Positions 1 through 6,116 of a stretch of 21,469 nucleotides of DNA are shown here, piece after piece; the stretch's first letter is position 1, and every line of letters starts with the position of its first letter. A program made the translations under genes and the position numbers. The DNA is from JBGPIK01 sp041484845. GTDB lineage: Bacteria > Desulfobacterota > Binatia > UBA9968. The notes below the pieces were generated by a model, which did not search any database, was not told the origin of the DNA, and was given only the letters and a program-made list of their open reading frames with translations. The stretch covers positions 1-21,469 of the forward strand of contig JBGPIK010000069.1 in the NCBI GenBank assembly GCA_041484845.1, in the 5' to 3' direction.

Positions 1-2
1 CG

Positions 3-152
3 AGTATTAGACGCGGCAGATGGATGATTCCCGCTTTCCATGCGGCTATTGATGAGGGGCTCCACAACGCTCACGATGACCCACAAAACTTCGACCTAAG
101 CATTTGGGCTCAGCGATTGTATCTTTTATTGGACACAATCACGAAAAACTGA
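3..152 (+). CDS. C-terminal end of an unrecognised protein (5' end outside window)
   Basis: An open frame runs in from the window edge for 49 codons and stops with TGA at 150-152. The peptide contains GRWMIPAFHAAIDEGLHNAH followed by a DDPQNFDL stretch and a hydrophobic tail (LYLLLDTI). It reads like the ordered end of a globular protein rather than noise, but I do not recognise the family with any certainty. Both other forward frames are closed within the first 30 bases. No terminator is evident directly after the stop. Confidence 0.4.
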   Translation, partial: SIRRGRWMIPAFHAAIDEGLHNAHDDPQNFDLSIWAQRLYLLLDTITKN

Positions 153-180
153 AAAGAGAAAACCTTTACAATGATTTGTC

Positions 181-399
181 GTGACAAATCCGTCGCCCTT
201 GCTAGCCACCTTTACGTTGCAGTATCTGATCCTGGAAAAGAAGATCGATCCTATGCAGGTGGTCACGGTATCTCTTGGCGAGAGTTCGCCAATGGCCGAC
301 AATGGCACTCGTGAGGGTCGTGAAAAGAACCGCAGGGTGGAGATTAGAGTCTTCTCTAAGGTGACCACAAGCTCGTCAATGACTACGGCTCAACGTTGA
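181..399 (+). pseudogene. Truncated OmpA-like (peptidoglycan-binding) C-terminal domain remnant
   Basis: The 72-residue frame carries LQYLILEKKIDPMQVVTVSLG, then ESSPMADNGTREGREKNRRVE with IRV after it. This matches the last third of the OmpA/Pal C-terminal domain: helix, linker, GYGES.P.ADN.T..GR..NRRVEI, including the conserved NRR at the end. The first two thirds of the domain, the beta-barrel or lipoprotein anchor and any signal peptide are missing. An in-frame stop (172-174) lies just before the only available start, GTG 181, and there is no ribosome-binding site. I read it as a decayed fragment. Its N-terminal residues (TNPSPLLATF) already diverge from the family, suggesting a frameshift or deletion there. 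Confidence 0.6.
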
Positions 400-459
400 C
401 TAATACGATAGGAAGACGCCGACCGCTTCTCACCGATAGGAGTTCCTGTTCGGGGTAGG

Positions 460-490
460 AAAAATAACGATTGCGCTAACGCGCGCAATC
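460..490 (-). terminator. Probable Rho-independent terminator of the usp gene
   Basis: Arms 469-476 and 483-490 form a perfect 8-bp stem (GATTGCGC / GCGCAATC) with a 6-base loop. Read on the minus strand, it is followed within a few bases by GTTATTTTT. It lies about 55 bases beyond the usp stop codon. A second palindrome, TCCGGT-tttt-ACCGGA (536-551), overlaps the usp stop itself but lacks a T-run. Confidence 0.45.
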
Positions 491-543
491 ACCTCGTAAC
501 ATGCGATTGTATTCACTCGATCGCTCTGGCTGGTATCCGGTTT

Positions 544-1446
544 TTACCGGACGGCCCGTATAAGCAGTACTGGACCAACAGAGTGGCGCGCCACTCTTTC
601 CGCCACACTCCCAAGCACCCAGCGCCCAACGCCCGACCGGCCATGGCTGCAAATGACAACCAAGCTATTGGCTGTTCGCTTAGCGAGGTCGATGATTTGC
701 TCCGCGGCCTCTCCTTCTAACACGAGCGGAGAGACGTGGGTCAGCCCATTCTGCTTCAACTCCCGCACTTTCTGATCGAGATAGCTGATCGCCTCCCCTT
801 TAGACACCGCCTCAAGTTTATTCCAATCGGGAATGTAGTCGTCGTACGTGGAGATGATCTGCGTTAGGGTATAAGCGCGTAATAGCAGCAATTCCAAGTC
901 CATTGTCTTGGCCAAAACCATTGCATGCGGAAGCGCTTTTTCCGCGAGCGGCGATCCGTCGAGAGGCACAATAACACTTTTCAATATCACCTCGCCGTCG
1001 CTTTGTCCGTCGTTGGCTGCTCGCACCAGCAGCAGAGGATTTCTAGTTCCGCGCAGAACCTTCTCAGCGACACTTCCTAGCAGCCAGCGATCTATTCCCG
1101 ATCGCCCATGAGTCGCCATGGCAATTAAGGTCCCAGTGTCAGCGGCCGCTTTCTCGATCACCGCCTCACCCGGCCTTCCTTCCTCGACAGTGCAGTTCAC
1201 CGAGACTTCAGGGAATGTCTTGCTGATCCTTTCGAGAAAGGCCGCACTGTCGCGCAATGTGTGGGCGATAAGGCTCTCAACATTCCCTTTATCGTCGGGA
1301 CTCAGGGAGGCGGCCAACCCCACGGCATCGACTACTGCGAGCAATTCAACGGGTAAATTGAGTTTGCGCGCCAACAAACGGGCATAGGGCAGGACCTGTT
1401 CCGATACACTTGAGCCATCCAGCGGTATCAGCATCTGTCTGTACAT
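544..1446 (-). CDS. Tandem universal stress protein (two UspA domains)
   Basis: This 300-residue cytosolic protein has two UspA domains, about residues 1-143 and 156-300. Each starts with a beta strand ending in a PLDGS motif (IPLDGSS and VPLDGSP) and ends with the nucleotide-loop signature: THGRSG...LLGS near 112-125 and SHGRSG...VLGS near 267-280. The G-x9-G-S part of the ATP-binding loop is intact in both, while the first glycine of the classical G-x2-G-x9-G(S/T) pattern is Ala or Cys. Tandem Usp proteins of this type usually bind ATP and act in starvation or redox stress survival. I chose ATG 1446 because GAGG lies 8-10 bases upstream; the ATG four codons earlier (1458) has no such site. 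A perfect sigma-54-type promoter lies about 87 bases upstream. Confidence 0.93.
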   Translation of the reverse strand: MYRQMLIPLDGSSVSEQVLPYARLLARKLNLPVELLAVVDAVGLAASLSPDDKGNVESLIAHTLRDSAAFLERISKTFPEVSVNCTVEEGRPGEAVIEKAAADTGTLIAMATHGRSGIDRWLLGSVAEKVLRGTRNPLLLVRAANDGQSDGEVILKSVIVPLDGSPLAEKALPHAMVLAKTMDLELLLLRAYTLTQIISTYDDYIPDWNKLEAVSKGEAISYLDQKVRELKQNGLTHVSPLVLEGEAAEQIIDLAKRTANSLVVICSHGRSGVGRWVLGSVAERVARHSVGPVLLIRAVR

Positions 1447-1532
1447 GATTGGCCTCATTAAAGTTCAAACGCGCCCTATGCCCCCCGTGCTATTGGCTCA
1501 GTCCACTTTCACTTTGATCTGTCTGCTATGGC

Positions 1533-1547
1533 GCAATCAACGTGCCA
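1533..1547 (-). promoter_or_regulatory. Sigma-54 (RpoN) -24/-12 promoter for usp
   Basis: On the minus strand the site reads TGGCACGTTGATTGC, a perfect match to the RpoN consensus TGGCACG-N4-TTGC, with the required 10 bases between GG and GC. It faces usp. Transcription would start near 1521 and give a leader of about 75 bases. Confidence 0.75.
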
Positions 1548-1686
1548 TCGTGCTGCTCTGGATTTTACGTCCCGTGAATTGCAAGATTTCCGAGAGTTGA
1601 CCTAAATCGGTTGGTGCTTTTGAGATCTGCGTATTCAAGGCTGCGGTCAATCACTTCGCATGAATGAAAGGAAAGTTGGAGCACGG

Positions 1687-1704
1687 TTCTCACCAATGCG
1701 AGAA
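1687..1704. promoter_or_regulatory. Imperfect inverted repeat, candidate activator site shared by usp and yihY
   Basis: TTCTCAC-caat-GCGAGAA is an inverted repeat with one mismatch. It lies about 140 bases upstream of the usp -24 element and about 117 upstream of the yihY -24 element, a usual distance for an enhancer-binding protein site. A related repeat (TTCCCAC-ct-GTGAGAA) precedes the archease-rtcB promoter. The link is inference. Confidence 0.25.
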
Positions 1705-1820
1705 AACAACAAGCCGATCAAACTCAACCTTTTCAAATAAAACATCCCCGACAACAGCAAACCTTGTCCAAGCCGCGGGCTTGCTGCCGCTAACGGCACC
1801 GCGAGGCTTGAGAATTCCAA

Positions 1821-1835
1821 TGGCACTATAATTGC
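1821..1835 (+). promoter_or_regulatory. Sigma-54-like promoter facing yihY
   Basis: TGGCACTATAATTGC matches the RpoN consensus at all core positions (TGGCAC and TTGC, 10 bases between GG and GC). Predicted transcription start is near 1847. The next clear gene is yihY at 2135, so the transcript has a long leader or carries an unrecognised short element. Confidence 0.6.
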
Positions 1836-2134
1836 GCTTACATTTGGCATCTCCTGCCAGCGTTTGGCTGAGTAGCAATTATTATGGGGGAGCCGCACAT
1901 CCTTCAATCAAACGAATAGTGTACTTGGTACTTGCAGAGGCAGCTGGCGAGGCGAAGACGCAATTCGCTGCCGCCGCCGGCGGAATCGAAGAGAAGGGAA
2001 AAGGTGCGGTTGACAGGGTGAAGAAACCTATTACGGATTAGGGACTACTGCCACAGCTGCAAATTGCCGCTGCTAGGACGTCGCGGACGAGCGACTGAGG
2101 AGTCTCGTCTACGCCCCAACAATGGATTTCTTCT

Positions 2135-3505
2135 ATGCTAGCTGCTCAACATAGCTATATGGATTTTAAGCAGCGACTGTCACGAAGATCGTCGGCTGTC
2201 GGTCAATTCTTGAAGACCGATATCTGGCGCTTACAGGGCCACAAGTTGCCGCCCCGGCGTTTTTTTTGGATCACTCAGCTGCGCATTCTTCTCCTAGCGA
2301 TTCGCCGATTTATCGAAGACAAATGCGATTCACGGGCTTCCGCTTTAACCTTTTACTCCTTGTTGTCCATTGTACCCATCGTCGCTATGGCGTTTGCAGT
2401 GGCCAAGGGATTCGGTGTGGAAAAGATGCTCGCCGAGCAGCTTTTGGCGAAGCTCGAAGGGCACGAAGAGGTGGCGCAGAGAATTATCAGTTTTGCTCAG
2501 TCCCTGTTGGAGAATACTAAGGGAGGAGCGATCGCCGGCGTCGGCATCGTGGTTTTGTTTTGGACGGTCATCAAGGTCTTGAGCACCATCGAAGCGTCTT
2601 TCAACGACATTTGGGGCGTAAAGACTGCAAGGGGAATAGGACGCAAGCTTGCCGACTACCTCTCTGTGATGATGATCTGTCCGATTTTATTGATCACGGC
2701 AAGCAGCATCACCGTGTTGGTGACAACCCGGATTGCCGTCATGGTGGAGCGACTCTCATTTCTAGGATATCTGGCAAACGTGATTGTCTGGTTCTTAAAG
2801 ATCTTGCCCTACGGCGTCATCTGGCTCGTGTTTACGTTTATTTACGCTTTTATGCCCAATACCAAAGTCGAGTTCAAATCAGCTCTATGGGCAGGCACAC
2901 TCGCCGGGACAATTTACCAACTGATCCAGCTCGCTTATATTACCTTCCAAGTCGGTGTTGCCAACTACGGCGCGATCTATGGAAGTTTCGCCGCGTTGCC
3001 TCTATTTCTGGTGTGGCTGCAGCTTAGCTGGGTCATCCTGCTTTTGGGCGCAGAATTTTCTTTTGCCCATCAAAATGTCGCCACATACGAATTTGAATCC
3101 GACTGTCGAAGCGTAAGCCACTCTTTCAAACAATTGGTCGCTCTCTTGATTGCTAGTCTCTGCGTCAAAAGGTTTCTGGTTGCGGAAGAACCTCTGGCGG
3201 CTGAAGATTTCTCCCGCGAGTTAGAGGTCCCCATCCGCCTGGTTCGTTCAGTTATCTTCGAGCTAACAGATACTAGAGTCCTTTCCCAGGTGCAGGTGAA
3301 GGATCGTGACGAGCTGGCGTACCAGCCGGCCTGCGACATCCATAGTCTGACCGTGGCGAGTATTATGGAACGGTTAGATCAACGCGGGATTGAGACTATA
3401 CCGATTGCGGAATCCAGCGCTCTGAACAAGATTCGAGAGACGCTGAGGCGATTGCGTGAGATGAACGAGCAGTCACCGGCAAATTTAAAGCTTCAAGACT
3501 TGTAA
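2135..3505 (+). CDS. YihY / UPF0761 family inner-membrane protein (formerly annotated ribonuclease BN)
   Basis: This is a 456-residue polytopic membrane protein. Residues 44-320 form the YihY core with about six hydrophobic segments. The family hallmarks are both present: RASALTFYSLLSIVP near 67-81 and YGAIYGSFAALPLFLVWLQL from 278, followed by ILLLGAEF. After the core, residues 325-456 form a soluble tail with a predicted winged-helix character (LAAEDFSRELEVP...VLSQVQV), seen in many longer members. The old RNase BN annotation is wrong for this family; its function is unknown, perhaps lipid or envelope homeostasis. No good ribosome-binding site precedes ATG 2135 or the next in-frame ATG at 2159 (MDFKQRL), so the start is uncertain. 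A sigma-54-like site lies 300 bases upstream. Confidence 0.9.
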   Translation: MLAAQHSYMDFKQRLSRRSSAVGQFLKTDIWRLQGHKLPPRRFFWITQLRILLLAIRRFIEDKCDSRASALTFYSLLSIVPIVAMAFAVAKGFGVEKMLAEQLLAKLEGHEEVAQRIISFAQSLLENTKGGAIAGVGIVVLFWTVIKVLSTIEASFNDIWGVKTARGIGRKLADYLSVMMICPILLITASSITVLVTTRIAVMVERLSFLGYLANVIVWFLKILPYGVIWLVFTFIYAFMPNTKVEFKSALWAGTLAGTIYQLIQLAYITFQVGVANYGAIYGSFAALPLFLVWLQLSWVILLLGAEFSFAHQNVATYEFESDCRSVSHSFKQLVALLIASLCVKRFLVAEEPLAAEDFSRELEVPIRLVRSVIFELTDTRVLSQVQVKDRDELAYQPACDIHSLTVASIMERLDQRGIETIPIAESSALNKIRETLRRLREMNEQSPANLKLQDL

Positions 3506-3862
3506 TACCAACCCTATAATAAGCCCGGTCTCAAACTCCCTTACCGTTCTCATACGTTGATTGTGGCTTGGCTTTTACTTTAACGAAATTGTCTTCTTGT
3601 TGGAGGGGCATTTTTAAGCCAATCAATCTGGCTTATGCTTGAATGAATTATGTTGAACACTGTTTTTTAGAAAACCGTAGGCAGGCAGTTCTCATGTTGC
3701 GCGATGGAGAGTTGGGGAGAAAGCCCGCTATTTTATCTCCGCTTCTGTTTGGCCACGCCAAGTAGCTGGCTGAAATCTTGCGGACGAAAGATTACAAGAT
3801 TCTGGGAATTCATCCGTAGATCACCGGCTTAGAGCCGCCGCCCAGGACTGGAGACAAACGCG
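3506..3862. other. 357-bp intergenic region upstream of the kinase gene
   Basis: No gene is visible. It contains a perfect 7-bp inverted repeat TAAGCCA-atcaatc-TGGCTTA (3615-3635), two copies of GTTCTCA (3546-3552 and 3690-3696), and a sigma-54-like promoter (3767-3781). No convincing terminator for yihY is present, because the inverted repeat is not followed by a T-run on the plus strand. Confidence 0.5.
3767..3781 (+). promoter_or_regulatory. Sigma-54-like promoter for the APH/P-loop kinase gene
   Basis: TGGCTGAAATCTTGC has intact TGGC and TTGC elements with 10 bases between GG and GC. Predicted transcription start is near 3793, leaving a leader of about 70 bases before ATG 3863. Confidence 0.55.
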
Positions 3863-5458
3863 ATGGGTGTTGAATCTCGCTTGCCCCCTCTCATTCAAGC
3901 CATGATGTGTGCGGATTTTTATCCGCACTGCCCGGAGTCAGTAGAGCTTAAGCAAACCCACATTTCATACGTTTTCCTGGCCGGTGATTACGTCTATAAA
4001 GTCAAGAAACCCGTCCGTTTTGTTTTTCTGGATTACTCTACACTGGAGAAACGCCGCCACTTTTGCCACGAGGAGATCCGCTTAAACCGCCGGCTTGCGC
4101 CGGCAGTCTATTTGGAGGTGATTGCCGTTGTGCAGAATGAGGGACGGTTTATGTTGAGCCAATCGCCGGGTGAACCAGTCTTTGAATACGCTGTGAAGAT
4201 GCGCCGTCTTCCTGAGGAGTATTTTCTCGATCGGCGGATCCAAGATGCAAAAGCTCAAAAGGAAGATTTCAATCGGATCGCGACGAAGCTGGCGGATTTT
4301 TACGCCACTGCAGCAACCGATCAAGCATCCCTTTACGGATCTCCGGACGCGATTCGTCGAAAACTCGAAGAGAACGTGAAAGAAGTCGAGCCGTTAATCG
4401 GCGAGACTCTCACGCTAAAAGAGTTCAGGCGGATTCAGGATTACAATGACCATTTTTTTGCACAGTACGGCGATCTCCTCGAAATGAGAGTTCGAGACGG
4501 TCGAGTGAGAGAAGGACATGGCGATCTTCGCGCCGAACACATCTGCCTTGAGGATGATCCTGTGATTTTTGACTGCATTGAGTTCAGCGAGGAATTTCGC
4601 TACTGCGACGCGGCCTCAGAAATTGCATTTCTCTCCATGGACCTGGATTATCTTGGATCCCCTCTGCTTTCGGAGTATTTCGCCGCCTCTTTTCAGAAAC
4701 TCACCCAAGATCCCGAGCTATCACGTCTTCTACCGCTTTATAAAGGTTACAGAGCGTGTGTTCGGGGAAAAGTCGAAAGCCTTAAAAGCCAGGAACGCGA
4801 GGTGCCCGAGGAGGAGCGTGAGGAAGCCAAGAGCCGGGCGCGCCGCTATTTCCATCTTGCTTATCGATACGCAAGCCCACCGTACCCTCCCGCCCTGCTG
4901 ATTGTCTGCGGCCTGGTCGCATCAGGAAAGTCAACGATCGCCCGGACGCTCGGCGACTGGACTGGGTATCAGATCCTCAATTCGGACGTCATTCGCAAAC
5001 AATTGGCCGGCATCGCGCTAACGACACATCCGACGGCCGAGTATGGCAAAGGTATGTATAGCGATGACTTCAGCTCTCTCACCTACGACACCCTGTTAAA
5101 AGAGAGCGAAGCCTGTTTAAAGTCGGGAAAAGGCGTCATCGTCGATGCTACTTTTAAGGACCCGCAGCACCGCCGGCGATTTATGGATCTCTCATCCCGG
5201 CTACGGTTACCCGCGTTCTTCGTCGAGTGCAGAGCAAGCGAGGAAAAAACCCTCGAACGGCTGAAAATACGTACGCAACGGCCCGGTGAAGTCTCCGATG
5301 CTACGGTTTCGGTCTATTTGCGTCAGCGAGAGGAATTCGTGCCATTGAGTGAGATTCCAGACTCGATGCGGACCATCGTGAACACGGACGTCGATCCTGA
5401 TCAAACCGCAGGCCAGGTTTTGAATTCTCTCCGCCGCGGGCTTTCCGCTCCAGAGTGA
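3863..5458 (+). CDS. Two-domain protein: aminoglycoside-phosphotransferase-like kinase fused to a P-loop (AAA/zeta-like) kinase
   Basis: The 531-residue protein has two catalytic-looking halves. Residues 30-330 form a protein-kinase-fold APH-like domain: ATP-binding region with YKVKKPVRF (45-53), catalytic loop EGHGDLRAEHIC (217-228), then IFDCIEFSEEFRYCDAASEI with the metal-binding Asp (237). Residues 343-531 form a P-loop kinase with Walker A GLVASGKST (350-358), a following NSDVIRKQL segment, and VIVDATFKD as the Walker-B-like strand. This architecture is a known bacterial family often annotated as bifunctional aminoglycoside phosphotransferase/ATP-binding protein. The substrate is unknown and antibiotic modification is not implied. 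ATG 3863 has GGAGA 9 bases upstream. The stop is followed by GTGAAAT repeats and a hairpin. Confidence 0.9.
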   Translation: MGVESRLPPLIQAMMCADFYPHCPESVELKQTHISYVFLAGDYVYKVKKPVRFVFLDYSTLEKRRHFCHEEIRLNRRLAPAVYLEVIAVVQNEGRFMLSQSPGEPVFEYAVKMRRLPEEYFLDRRIQDAKAQKEDFNRIATKLADFYATAATDQASLYGSPDAIRRKLEENVKEVEPLIGETLTLKEFRRIQDYNDHFFAQYGDLLEMRVRDGRVREGHGDLRAEHICLEDDPVIFDCIEFSEEFRYCDAASEIAFLSMDLDYLGSPLLSEYFAASFQKLTQDPELSRLLPLYKGYRACVRGKVESLKSQEREVPEEEREEAKSRARRYFHLAYRYASPPYPPALLIVCGLVASGKSTIARTLGDWTGYQILNSDVIRKQLAGIALTTHPTAEYGKGMYSDDFSSLTYDTLLKESEACLKSGKGVIVDATFKDPQHRRRFMDLSSRLRLPAFFVECRASEEKTLERLKIRTQRPGEVSDATVSVYLRQREEFVPLSEIPDSMRTIVNTDVDPDQTAGQVLNSLRRGLSAPE

Positions 5459-5530
5459 AATTTTCTGTGAAATTCGTGAAATCGAGTTTCACGCTGCTAT
5501 CTTATTCATATGTGCGAATTTCACATCGCG
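5455..5530. repeat. Cluster of GTGAAAT repeats with a perfect hairpin
   Basis: Three direct copies of GTGAAAT start at 5455, 5467 and 5476, and inverted copies (TTTCAC) follow at 5487 and 5519. Arms 5475-5481 and 5487-5493 (CGTGAAA / TTTCACG, 5-base loop) make a perfect hairpin. It is not followed by a T-run, so it is a poor terminator. It lies about 90 bases upstream of the CBM48 promoter, where a sigma-54 activator might bind. Confidence 0.4.
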
Positions 5531-5580
5531 TTTCTACCATCATTGAGAAATTACTGGAGAGGCCTCCCCCGCAACCCGTC

Positions 5581-5595
5581 TGGTATGTGAATTGC
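5581..5595 (+). promoter_or_regulatory. Sigma-54-like promoter for the CBM48 gene
   Basis: TGGTATGTGAATTGC keeps TGG and TTGC with correct spacing; the only core change is T for C at the fourth base. Predicted start is near 5607, 27 bases before ATG 5634, leaving just enough room for the GGAGAG ribosome-binding site at 5623-5628. Confidence 0.6.
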
Positions 5596-5633
5596 CTTCT
5601 GTTATGACCAAGTACCGAAATTGGAGAGCCTCT

Positions 5634-5939
5634 ATGAGCCTTAAGAAGCAGTATCCAAAAACAAGATCTGTCTGTAAGGTTACTTTCTCTCTCCCCAGCC
5701 AAATCGCCAAATTAGTCAATACCGCTCATCTCGTGGGCGATTTCAACGATTGGAACGCAAATGCCACTCCGATGAAAAGACTCAAGAACGGAACCTTCAC
5801 AGCGACGCTTACCCTTAGGCGGAACGAAGAATACCAGTTCCGCTATTTCCTCGATGGCGTGCGCTGGGAAAACGATTGGAAGGCTGACAAGTATTTGCCT
5901 AATGGTTACGGGAGCGAGAATTCAGTTGTTGTGGTATAG
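5634..5939 (+). CDS. Stand-alone CBM48 (glycogen/starch-binding, isoamylase N-terminal-like) protein
   Basis: This 101-residue cytosolic protein consists of one carbohydrate-binding beta sandwich. It has VTFSLPS (residues 16-22), AHLVGDFNDWN (31-41), the NGTFTATLTL strand (52-61), YQFRYFLDG (67-75) and W83 with N90 near the C-terminus. GDFN.W and Y.FRYFLDG are the signature of CBM48, as in branching enzymes and the AMPK beta subunit. Here there is no catalytic domain, so it probably binds glycogen-like polymers or acts as an adaptor. ATG 5634 is chosen because GGAGAG lies 5 bases upstream; the upstream TTG at 5592 would fall inside or before the promoter. It lies 175 bases after the kinase gene and has its own predicted promoter. 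Confidence 0.85.
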   Translation: MSLKKQYPKTRSVCKVTFSLPSQIAKLVNTAHLVGDFNDWNANATPMKRLKNGTFTATLTLRRNEEYQFRYFLDGVRWENDWKADKYLPNGYGSENSVVVV

Positions 5940-6116
5940 GCCTGCTAGACCGCAGGTCAATTGGAGTAGGTCGTTCGGCGCCGCTACTCCGCCTGATGCG
6001 GGTCGCATTTTAATGACCGGTCGGTCGCGCTCTCGTCGCGCCACTATTTTTTTACCGTCACGTGAAGCAGATCAGAAACAATTCCCAATTTAAGTTCGCC
6101 CCTATTATTCTTACAT

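Larger units (their letters stand above)
1447..2134. other. 688-bp divergent intergenic region between usp and yihY
   Basis: It holds two sigma-54-like promoters, one facing each gene, at 1533-1547 (minus) and 1821-1835 (plus). An imperfect inverted repeat lies between them (1687-1704). Two small hairpins stand back to back at 1769-1783 (CAAGCC-gcg-GGCTTG) and 1785-1798 (TGCCG-ctaa-CGGCA). From about 1919 to 2041 a short Ala/Gly/Lys-rich frame ends in GAVDRVKKPITD, but it has no ATG and no ribosome-binding site, so I do not call it a gene. The transcript from the plus promoter would have a leader of about 290 bases before yihY. Confidence 0.6.

Noticed and set aside
536..551. TCCGGT-tttt-ACCGGA palindrome as the usp terminator
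   Set aside because: The minus strand has no T-run after the stem; the hairpin at 460-490 is a better candidate.
1832..2041. 69-codon plus-strand frame ending in GAVDRVKKPITD
   Set aside because: It starts with TTG inside the sigma-54-like promoter, has no ATG or ribosome-binding site at any later start, and resembles no family I can name. Its Ala/Lys-rich end only vaguely recalls CsbD-like proteins.
2022..2046. TTGACA (2011-2016) as a sigma-70 -35 element for yihY
   Set aside because: The hexamer is perfect but no acceptable -10 element follows at 16-18 bases (ACGGAT or TACGGA).
5941..6010. Hairpins between CBM48 and clpB (5941-5956, 5963-5990, 5996-6008) as terminators
   Set aside because: Stems are short or have large loops. 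Only ATGCG-ggt-CGCAT is followed by TTT, which is too weak to call for either convergent gene.
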